Assembly: GCA_023101725.1 (NCBI GenBank) | Contig: JALJCO010007894.1 | Location: forward strand, 248,001 to 312,000 | Reading direction: 5' to 3' | DNA length: 64,000 nt | Source: Atherinomorus stipes | Taxonomy: Eukaryota > Chordata > Actinopteri > Atheriniformes > Atherinidae | Shown here: positions 33,329-45,300 of the stretch, in pieces | Layout: each line of letters starts with the position of its first letter | Numbering within the stretch: position 1 is the first letter of the stretch | Notes under the pieces: generated by a model | What the model was told of the DNA's origin: nothing | Databases searched by the model: none | What the model saw: only the letters and a program-made list of their open reading frames with translations | Position numbers and translations under genes: made by a program

Positions 33329-36300
33329 ATGTCTCTACCTCCGGAGAAAGCTTCCGAGTTGAAGCAGATCATACATAATCACCTGGCAAAGGTGAGCAAC
33401 AACACGGCCTTGTTGTTACTTACTGAAATTTATGTATTACTTCATACGTTCTTTATTTGATTCAACATTGGCGCTTTTGTTTATCTTTCACGTAGCGAGA
33501 AGGCTATTGTAACTGTCTGCTTACAAACAGGTTAAATAAACTACATTTTACCTCATCAGCTACTTGGCAACTTAAATTAAGCAGTTTTTCTGTTTATTAT
33601 AGTTTAATTTAAGACTGATTTATGCAGGATACTCTTCGATTGTTTTCTTTCCTCTACCAGATGGGCGATACCAAAATTTTTCATGTCGATACTATACCAG
33701 CAGTTTATGGTACTTTTTAATCGAGATCAATACAAGGGATCAACCAATACAGATTTTTTGGGGGTGATACAGATATTTTCTCATCAGCCAGTGGCTGATA
33801 GATCCTGCCAATATTTGGAGCCGATACTGCATTTGACTCCCAAATTAATACAGTAAAGGATACAGTGAAAAACAATTGTACAACTCTTTTCATATAAAAA
33901 AGAGAACAATACTTAAAATATATATAAAAGAGAAACGGTGCACTTGTAAACAAATATTAGATAGAAGCACTAAACTTGTAATAAATATTTAAGTTTTAAA
34001 AAGTCAGAACGTATCAGCAGATACGTTCCCAGAAAAAACTCAGATATCAGTCTAAAATTTCTGCCGACTGATGTATCGGTCTTTCCTTAATTGATACTGA
34101 TACTTTTGTCCCTTTAAAGAAAATCACATGATTTTACAGTTTGCATTGATATCTTGAAATCAAGGGCAATATTAGATATAAGTAAAACTTAAGATCAGAA
34201 GTACTGGAAAGAAAACAGTAATAAGAAAGTAAACAATAATAAATTATATTTATGAGGAAATTAAACAAAAATAAGATTAAAAAATTCCTTCATTTATCAA
34301 ATAACTTAAGTACAGGTTAGGATTTTTAAAATTTATTTAGTGGAAAATGTTCAAATATAAAATCTAATAGTAATATTATAAATTTACTAACAAATAAAGT
34401 GTAATAACCTACCGAAAGTATTGGGCCCTGAGAAAAAAAAAATTCTGAGATAAAAAGTCAGGATTCTGACTTTTTCTCAAAATTTGAAAAAAAAAAATAA
34501 ATTCTAAAAAAAAAAAGATTTATGGATTATTGGAAAAAAATTAAGAAAAGAGAGAGAAGAAGTAAAATGAAGATATACTATAAAGAAAATTCATAATCCT
34601 GAGTTTTCCTCAGAATTAAGTTTTTAAAATTGATGTGGTAGATAACCGATATCGATACAGATATTAAAACTGAAAAATAAATGAATTCACATTCATTCCT
34701 TGTGCAAAATTAGAAAAATACCTCAACTTGTGTTATGTAGAACAAGTCAAACTTAATTACGGTTGTTCAAACAAAACTAATAGGATATGTGCGTTATATC
34801 CTAGATCCACCTGGAATTTCTTCTCCCTGAGACAACCCCCCCAAAAAAAAAAAACAGGAGATATTTGGTAGGGGTGGGAAAAATATTGATACACTGAAAT
34901 ATCGCAATATTTTCATATGCTGATATCATATCAATATTTTAAAATGCGGTATCAATTTATTTTACAAACAAAATCCTGCGAGATTTTGTCGTTCTGGTAC
35001 GAAATCTGGCGGGTTTTTGTGAAATCTCGCGAGATTTCATAGGTTAAATAAATCAATATTGCGTTTTCAAATATCAATATGAAATCTGCGTATGAAAATG
35101 ATCATGTATAAACTGTATGAACATCCTATAAGAAACTGTCTTTGGAAGTTTTAAAGTCTGTAAAAAAGAAGTTTTTGAAGAAATAGAAGAAGAAGGTTTG
35201 GGGTTTTTTAGACTTTAGAAACAGTAGCCTGATCAGTGAATTATCGGTGAGGTGGCCAATGTCCGATACTCTATTTTAAGGCCGATATATGCAGATACAG
35301 TTAGGGGGCCGATTATATTGTGCATCCCTAATCTTTATTGCTCATTGCAACGAGAATAAAACATTTTTTCTGCCCGTCAGATGGATATCCATGGAAAAAT
35401 CCGCGAGGTGTTGGCTGAGACTGTGAGGGAGGACCCGGGGTCGTCACGTGGGCCGCTGTCTGAAGCAGACTGCCTGCGTGCTCTGCAGCGCAGAGGCATC
35501 ATAGATGAAGTGATGAAAGACCTCCACTTTGGCAAGGTTTCCCAATACTTTACAGTTTCAGACTTGATTTAACCTGCTTAAACTGAGACTTTAGCTGATA
35601 TGGAAATATTGGAAAAACTAATAAAATAAAACCGCAGCAATAACTATAATATTTCACAATTAGTTGTTTATATTTGAGTTGGATCACAAACGAGTGAAAA
35701 CTTGTTATTCTGGCTTGCTAGGAAACGGCAGATGCAGGAACTCTTTCCAAACCCACCACTCATTATATTGATAAAGATGTTACTCAGCTGAGGAAAGGTA
35801 AGAAAGATCTAACAGGAACCCGCATAAATAGATGTAATAATGTGCTGCGTTCTTGACATTCCCTTATTCTCCTCTCTTCCCTCAAAGCCTACACTGATCC
35901 ATCAAGGCGATACCTCTATCTCCAAGTGCTTGGAGGAAAGGCGTTTCTTGAGCACCTCCAGGATCCAGAGCCTTTACCTGGTCAGGTGTGTTCTACATTT
36001 ACACTCTACCTGCACTTCCGCAGCCAGAGATTTCGCTCTAAACCAGTGCCGTGTGCCTGCGAGCCCGACCTGAAAGAAGGCTTCCTGCTGGAGATCCACA
36101 AGGATGGCGTACCAAAAAGTAAACCGCTGCTTCTGTTACTTAGTATCTGTAATATCTTGTTATATAGTTTTAAATCATTTATGATCTTGTAGGAGACGGC
36201 AGTAAAATGGCAGATGCAACCACCATGCTGTCCATATGCGATCCAGTCCACTTTGTGCTTATTAAGACGGACACATCCAGTGAAACAACGCTGGTGTCGT

Positions 36301-39300
36301 CCCACTTCCTGGACTGGAGGACGGTCCTCAGCTCGTCAAGCGGAAAGACGTGCTTTGCTGTGGAGTTGATGGGAGTTGGTGAGTAGCAATGATCTGAGTT
36401 GTTCTTTATGCCACTCCTGAAGCCAACCAAAAGCAAAAAAATACAGCCAACATTTAGACCTAAACTGTTGATTTTTGTGTATAATATTATCATAAAAGCA
36501 GAAACAAGCATATTATAATAAATATTCCCTGTATGATCATATAGCAAAATGTGAGATGTAGAAGTTTTCTGTTAAGTGATACCACATCACATAGATGTAT
36601 CCACAGTATTAGCTGGAGGGTCAAAAGTAGCAAAAGAAGAAAAAATGAGTGTAAAACTGTGATTATCAGCACACACTTGCTTGCAGTTAATGCTCCAGAG
36701 GATTACCTGCTGGATACACAGGTGTGCTGACTCAGATGTTTCCTGGAGTTATATCTGTGGTGCTGTCTCTTAAAGAAGAGTGAATGTTGGGTACGTTTAC
36801 CTTCTTGTGTGAGACCCCTTCAAAATGGGTCAAGAGCGTTTCAAAGCTGCAGTGCAGGTGTGAAAATCGAGGTAATAGTCAAAGCTTTTCCAGTTAAACC
36901 TCTTTAAATGAATTAGTTGCAACAGATGCATGTGTCTGCATCAGTTCTAGGAGTCTTTATTTTTGTATCAATAAGCAATTCACTTATTTAAGTTGATGTG
37001 AATTTGAGATATCAAATAGTTTTGTTTGATGTCTTTCTGAAAATGTTTGAGAGGCTTGCTTATAGTTTTTCACTGGAAAAAAATTATATTTCTTCATTTA
37101 AAGAGTGAAAAGTCTTTTTGGTTTTGTTAAAAGTATTGATGTCATTATTAGGTATGTATGTTATTGTTATCGGCCTTTAGGAGCTGAAATTTATCGGTTA
37201 TCAGTCTCAGTTTTTAAAAAAAGTTTATCATGCATCCCTAACAAGTGGTACGGTGAGGTTTTAAACAAATTTTGCATGTCAACAGGAAGTGAATGCAAAG
37301 TTCCTGCTGGTGTTCTGACGGTCAGTCTGGAGCTTTATCCTCCTCTCACAGACACGCTGAGCCCCGACATCATCAGCACACAGGTTAGCATTGCAGATTC
37401 TTTTATCAGTCTGTCTCTATGCAATAAAAATGTGTCTTTAAGGTACAGTATGTAAGAATTACTCACATGTAGTGGTACAGATGGGTATTTGAAAGAAAAG
37501 ATGTTTTCTTTCAAAGTACTTCATATTCCAAGCACTGTCGTGAATGTACGGTGGCCGTTAGTGGCCAAAATGCTCCCCGACATAAAGATGTTTTCATTTG
37601 TGAGTGGATCCAGTGGTCTCAGGTGTAGCTATGACTGTACTATGAGTAACTATTTTTATGTCTTTTAAGGTATTATCTATCCCAAACAGTATCTAACTCC
37701 CATTAAACAAAGCTGGTACAGCAGTTTTAAAGTTCAGAGGGTTCTCACTTCACACACACTGTTTTGTCCATTCAAGACGCCGTAGTAAAAATGGTGGGAC
37801 AAATGTGGCAGCCCCCATATGTGCATATGTGTAGGGGGTGATACAGATATCTGTATCAGCCTAGGCTGACTAGGCTACCCACTCCCAAACTAGGTGACCC
37901 ACTCCCTAACTAGGTTACCCATGCCCACCAGGCTACCCACTCCCAAACTAGGCTACCCACTCCCAAACAAGGCTACCCACTCCCAAACTAGGCGACCCGC
38001 TCCCTAACTAGGTTACCAATGCCCACTAGGCTACCCACTCCCAAACAAGGCTACCCACTCCCTAACTAGGTTACCCATGCCCACTAGGCTACCCACTCCT
38101 AAACAAGGCTACCCACTCCCTAACTAGGTTACCCATGCCCACTAGGCTACCCACTCCTAAACAAGGCTACCCACTCCCTAACTAGGTTACCCATGCCCAC
38201 TAGGCTACCCACTCCCAAACAAGGCTACCCACTCCCTAACTAGGTTACCCATGCCCACTGGGCTACCCACTCCCAAACAAGGCTACCCACTCCCTAACTA
38301 GGTTACCCATGCCCACTGGGCTACCCACTCCTAAACAAGGCTACCCACTCCCTAACTAGGTTACCCATGCCCACTAGGCTACCCACTCCCAAACAAGGCG
38401 ACCCACTCCCTAACTAGGTTACCCATGCCCACTAGGCTACCCACTCCTAAACAAGGCTACCCACTCCCTAACTAGGTTACCCATGCCCACTAGGCTACCC
38501 ACTCCCAAACAAGGCGACCCACTCCTAACTAGGTTACCAATGCCCACCAGGCTACCCACTCCCAAACAAGGCTACCCACTCCCTAACTAGGTTACCAATG
38601 CCCACTAGGCTACCCACTCCTAAACAAGGCTACCCACTCCCTAACTAGGTTACCCATGCCCACTGGGCTACCCACTCCTAAACAAGGCTACCCACTCCCT
38701 AACTAGGTTACCCATGCCCACTAGGCTACCCACTCCCAAACAAGGCGACCCACTCCCTAACTAGGTTACCAATGCCCACCAGGCTACCCACTCCCAAACT
38801 AGGCTACCCACTTCCTATGCTTCACACTTCCTAGGCTACCCACTCCCTAACTAGGTTACCCATGCCCACTAGGCTACCCACTCCCAAACAAGGCTACTCA
38901 CTCCCTAACTAGGTTACCCATGCCCACTAGGCTACCTTCTCCTTTGGATTATGCATTACATTTTTTGCCATTGACCTTTGACCTTTGATCTTTTACACAC
39001 TGTACCTGTAGAGTTGGGCCGAGCCAATAGATCCCCTCGTCCTTCATCCTGCTATTTTACTCTGCCTGTGGTTTATTTCACTGCTTTATTATTTATGCAT
39101 CTTCTGTAAGCCAGTAGTGAATTATTACAGCATGGTCCCAGTACAGCTCCTCCTCTGGGAAAAACATCAAAGCTCTCGTGTCTCTGTTAGCAATCACTAG
39201 AGAGACAGAGGACAGCAGAGAAGGAGAGACTCTTCCTGGTATATGCCAAACAGTGGTGGAGAGAGTTCCTGGAGATCCGACCATCTCACCAGTCCAAACT

Positions 39301-42300
39301 GGTGAAGATCTTTGCACAGGTTTGTCTTATCAATAATTTTATCTGCAGTCACTGATCTCATGGTTTATGGTGTTAGTAGTTTGGGAAAAGAACTGCTAAG
39401 ATTCCTAATACCATTTCATCACCTCTGGGTACGCTCTGCAGGATGAGAACGGCGTCAACAGGCCCGTCTGTTCCTATGTGCGGGTCCTCCGGGCGGACCG
39501 TCTCCTGGAGAGCCCCCGACAGGCAGCCCGCTTTGTCAGCCTGTTGGCCCACGAGAGGGCCCCGGTGGTGGGAGGAGGAGGCAGCAAGCAGGAGCAGTGG
39601 TGCACGTTAATGGCTTTCCTGTGTAGAGGGAAGGTAAGTTTCCTGCTGCTCAGCAGACACATCAGCCACTGATGCATGAAAATACTTTATCCTACATTAC
39701 TACAGTATGTACATGTAAAGTGTTCTTGGAGCAGGGGTCTGCAACCTGCAGCTCTTTATATGTACTGTACATACATATGATAATATTAGAAAATAATAAA
39801 TAAATAAATAGTAAAGAACCAGCTAATATTTTCAGATATGCAATTGTGCGTGAAAGTTTACACACCCTTCCACTGACGACAGAAAACAAAATCAGCTGCC
39901 AGTGACATAAGCTGAAATTGACAAAAGTAACAATAAGTAAAAATTTTATGATCATCATATTGATTTTTTTCAACAGAAATATTAAAAACAAAAAAAAATA
40001 AAACAAGTAAACAAGCACAATGGGGTTCCGAAGGTAAAACTTTGTTGAGCAACAATTTGAGGCAATCACTGCAATCAGGTGTTTTCTGTAACATCCAATC
40101 AAACGTCTGCACCTGTTGACAGGTGTGTTGGTCCACTGTTCATGAGCAATATGCTCTAATTTGTGTGGGATAGTTTTGTTCGTTTGTTTTTTTTTTTACG
40201 TATTTTTTTTAAACAAAAATTCAAAATCAATGTTTTATTTGACTAAATTATAATTCAGTAAATTTTCATTTCTTACTTTTTTCCAGATTTGTGTTATTTC
40301 AATAATGTTGTAAATTTAGCCTTTTCTTAAAGGAGTGATGACATAGCAGTTAAAAACTAGTTTATGTTGTTGGCATTACTGCATATGTAAATACTCCAAA
40401 GAAAAAAACTGCATTTTTTACAGCGGAGTATTGTTTTGAAACGCCAGACCTCACTTCCTCAGTAATACAGTTGGGTCCGGTGATGATATGGAGCTTTACC
40501 CGGAGACCACGTTGACTTCATTTTGATTGGCTACACCTTATTTGGCTATGACCTTATTTGGAGAATCTAGGTCAAGCTGCGGTCGGAGTTTGCTAAAGGC
40601 TAACTGCTAGCAACATGGGCACTTTAGACAGTGTGAGCTACGTTTATCAGACAAGACAGCATTTAGAAAATAAATAAACTTACAGGTAATGACAAGGTTG
40701 TGGCCCCCTCCCTCAGTGTTGCTGCAGAAGTTTGCTTTTAAATCCATTTGTTTGAAAATCCAGACCTGTCTGCACAGAAGTTGCTACTAGCTCCATAACG
40801 AAGCTGAATCAGACAGGGAGGGGAGGGGGGAGCGGGGACGGTGCATAAACCGTTAGGAGAGAGAGAGGGGGCGCTGTTTACTTGATAGTGTGCTCTTATT
40901 GGAGCAAATTAAATTACGTAGAATGATAGAACTACGTAGAATGATGGAACTACGTAGAATGATAGCCTGCTGTCTGATTCAACTGTTTCTGAGCAGAGAG
41001 ACAAAGCTGACAGACCATAAACAGGAACTTTGATTCTCACTCTGGACATTCACATGGCCTCATCAGTGCACAACAGATCATATTATACACCCAAAACCCC
41101 AGAAAAGTGAAATTTGATGTCATGGCACCTTTAAATGGAAGAGTATGTCAACTTTTAAAAAAAAAAATCTACCGAAAAATTAGATTTGTCATTGTAATTG
41201 AAAGTCAAAATTCTGAGAGTTTCAGTTTTTTTCTTTAGACTAGACAATACAATGGTTTTCATACTTTCATATCTGTGGAGAAAATAATTACAGTTGTGGA
41301 TTTTTTCGGATTCGGTAGCAGCCATCTTGTCGGTGATTGTCATACCCCCTTCGTTGTAAGAGTGCATTTGAAAACCCTTAGTTTGTAGGGGTATATACCC
41401 CTACAACTTACCCCTACCCCTCTGTGCTAACAGGATGGAGACACCCCTACCCCTACACATGAACGCGCAAAAACGGAGTGGAAGGGCTAAGGGGAGAATT
41501 GAGATTGGGCATAAACGTCCATCTTCTCTAGCACCAAGGTTTTTTTTTGTTTTAAAAGATACCAGGTAATAATAAACGTTCCTGTGATGGAAAAGGAGCT
41601 TTTATGTCAGAGGTGTAAGAATGTGGAGGATCCATTAGTCTTCAGTAGAATTTTCAGTGTCAGATTTTGGCTGAATTATTCTATTTTTGTCTTTAATGAC
41701 TTAGATATGTTATATTTTAAGAGTTAGTGAAGCAACAACATTTAAAAAGAATAGGGATGCACGATGTAATCGCCCCCTATCGGTATCAGCCTATATCTGC
41801 CTTAAAACTGAGTATCAGACATCGGCCACCCCACCGATATTTAACCGGTATTTAACCAATCAGCTCGCTATTTCTAAAGTCTAAAAAAAAAACAAAAATT
41901 TCTTCATCCTCTTCTTCTTCTTCTTCAAAAACTTTTTTTTTACAGACTTTAAAACTTCTAAAGACTAGGGGTTGGAAAAAATGTTGATATATTGAAATAT
42001 CGCATCATATTGACATTTAAAAATGCGATATCGATTTCACTAACGAAATCATGTGATATTTCATTGCTCTGTTACAAAATCTCAAGAATTCACACATATT
42101 TCGCGACATTTTCATATTCTGATATCATATTGACATTTAAAAAGGGGGGGAAAAAAAAGGGGAAAAAAGGGGGAGGGGAAAAGGGGAAAAAAAAAAGAAA
42201 AAAGAAAGGGGGGGGGGGAGGGGCGCGCAAAAAGAAAAGAAGAGGAAGAGGGAGAGGGCGCGGGGGGGGGGGAGGGGGGGAGGGAAGAGAGAGGGCAGGG

Positions 42301-45300
42301 GAGGAAAAAGGGGAGGGGAAGGAGGGAAAATAACAAACACAAATAAAAAAGGGCACAAAGAAGGAAAAAAATAAAAAAATAAAAAGCACAGGGGGCACAG
42401 AAGGAGGGAATGGGGGGATGCCCGGGGGGGACGCAAAGAGAAACAACCCCCCACCCCCAGAAGGGGAAAAAGGGAGGGGAAAAAAGACGCGGTATCGATC
42501 TTTTTCACTGACAAAATCTCGCAATGTTTCATTGTTCTGTTATGAAATCTTGCAAGAATTCGCAAAATGTCGTGAGATTTTGTAACAGAACTATGAAATC
42601 TCTCGAGATTTCGTAAGTAAAATAGATACTGCATTTTCAAATATCGATTTGATATTGGCATATGAAAATATCACGATATTTCAGTGTATTGCTATTTTTT
42701 CCCACCCCTATTTTTCAAAGTGACAGAAATGGATAACAAAACTTCTATTTGCAATGACTGCTTATTTTTTCAGCGTCAAAATCGGTATCGATATCGGTTA
42801 CCGGCCACATTATAAAATATTGGATATCGGCCAAAATTCCAACATCGTGCATCCTGAAAAAAAAAGTTAATGACTAAAAGTATAACCTTGTTTGGAGTGA
42901 ATGATCTATATAATGCTGCAGTTTTCTGCCGTGAAATACAAGTTTAGTTCCACAAGTTAGGAAGCCATTAGTTAAACCCTGGCCCAGCTCCCTTTACGCT
43001 GACTTCATCTCTGAGTGTGGCAGATTGTGTTATTTCTGAGGAAGGACGATTTGTACAGACTTGACGGAGTGCAGCATTTTCATCTCTCCACTTGATAGTG
43101 GGGAATTTCCCAGACCACCACAGGATCAGCGCTGGGTGCCTCTCTGCTGCGAGTGGCTGGCAGCACAGACAAAGTGGCCCTTGTCAGCTGTGATTTATGA
43201 GTTTCATTCCAGAGAAAATTAATTTAGCTTCATCAGTCCCCAGCCTGTTCTGATGGTACCATCCATATTAGCACTTCTGGGGAACATCTATCATTCTGAC
43301 TTGCCTGGAGCTCTTTCCAGCAGCAACAGCCCCTTGTTCAGACGGGGCCTTTTTACCTTTAAAGTTGCACAAGTGAAATGAGAGTTTCACTGTCATGCTC
43401 AATTTGTTGACTACAGAGCTCATTTCCTCTCCAGATGACTCGTCTTTGACTTGTTCTACACCTCTGAGAACAGTTGACGGTGCAGCAGGAACAAGATTTT
43501 TAGTTTTTTTCTTGTAGAAACATGGTGACTCATACAGATCTGCTGTGAAAGCATCATGTTTAAATCTATCATGCACACAGTATAAGTGATTCATTTGTCT
43601 CAAAACAAAGGTCACAGATCAGCATTTGATTTAAAGATAAATATTTATTGACAGATTTAGCTGCACGAGAGAAATTTAAGTTGAAAGTTAGGAGGCCAAC
43701 ATGAAGTCAAGCTTGCTAGTAGACCCTCTTATACCTGAAATGCTTCATTCTTCGTGTCATAGATTCAACAAGGTGTTGGAAACATTCCTCAGAGGTTTTG
43801 CTCCATATTGATAGCATCACACAGTTGCTGCATCCATGATGAGAATCTCCCGTAGGATGGAGATCTGCTGACTGTGGAAGTCATTGGAGTACAGTGGGAA
43901 TTCTAATTTCAACTGGTGCGCATTATTTTTACATACCCACACCTAGGTCGATCACTGCCATATCATTCTGCCACGGAATGTTATTACCATAGCAACACTC
44001 AAACCAGCTGCCAGCATAAACTAGTTCCTAGCGATCAATCCGGTCAAACGCCACAACTTGATCGTCAACCATAGGGGATTATCACGCTTCCTTGTTCCGG
44101 TTACCGGAAGTTGAAACATTTGGCACTTCCTCTTCCGGGCCATGTTAACGACAGCCGTTCCTGCTCTGTTATACTGTTTAAATCGTATAAACTCCAAACA
44201 TATTTAAGTTTTCATTCCAGACTGAAGTGATACTGGATCAAAAGCTGGATAAAGCGATCGATTCGCCGCGGTGAAGGGCCGAACTTTATAATAAAACACA
44301 CGTTTGTTTGTCGCCGATGGGGCACAACACCGGCACTTCACAGCATGCTAGCATTAGCCAGCTAGCGTTTACTGATGTGCTTAACATTGTGCGTCTTAAA
44401 ACACACAAACATCTGAAAATCGGGTCTGTACCCCCCCGTTTCCAGTGGAACAACTGGGGACTGCCAAGAAAGGAGACGCTTTCAGATGCTTGTGTGTTTT
44501 CAGCCGCACAAAGTTAGGCACGTTATCGAGCTGGCTAATGCTAACCTGCTAACACGACTGTGCAGACTGCCGGCCACAAACAAACGTGTGTCGTTTTATT
44601 ATAAAGTTCGGTCCTTCACCGCGGCGAATCGGTCGTTTTAATCCACTTCTTCCTCAGCATCACTTCAGTCTGGAATAAAAACTTGGCATTGGCGTTTATC
44701 CGATTTACAAAGTTTAACAGAGTAGTAGCTGGCGGACTATTGTTAGCAGGTTAGCATTAGCCAGCTTGATGACGTGCCTAACTTTGTGCGGCTGAAAACA
44801 CACAAGCATCTGAAAACGTCTCCTTTCTTGGCAGTCCCCAGTTGTTCCACTGGAAACGGGGAGGTACAGACCCGATTTTCAGATGTTTGTGTGTTTTAAG
44901 ACGCACAATGTTAAGCACGTCAGTAAACGCTAGCTGGCTAATGCTAGCATGCTGTGAAGTGCCGGTGTTGTGCCCCACCGGCGACAAACAAACGTGTGTT
45001 TTATTATAAAGTTCGGCCCTTCACCGCGGCAAATCGATTGCTTTGATCCAGTATCATTTCAGTCTAGAATGAAGACTTAAATATGTTTGGAGTTTATCCG
45101 ATTTAAACAGTATAACAGAGCAGGAACGGCTGTCGTTAACATGGCCCGGAAGAGGAAGTGTCAAAATCCGGGAACTTCCGGTTAGCGTGATAATCCCCCA
45201 TTGCCAAGGGAGCCTTTCTGTACATGTGCAATTAGAGCAGATAAGAATCTGATTTTTTTCTTAAAGGTACAGTATGTAAAAATTACTCACATCTAGTGGT

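Noticed and set aside
37862..38937. Interstitial telomere or CRISPR-like array
   Set aside because: CCCTAA occurs once per monomer only inside CCCTAACTAGG; there are no spacers, so it is an ordinary minisatellite.
42090..42661. Overlapping proline/phenylalanine-rich open frames of up to 174 codons
   Set aside because: They are translations of an A/G-rich tract inside a transposon; length reflects lack of stop codons in such sequence.
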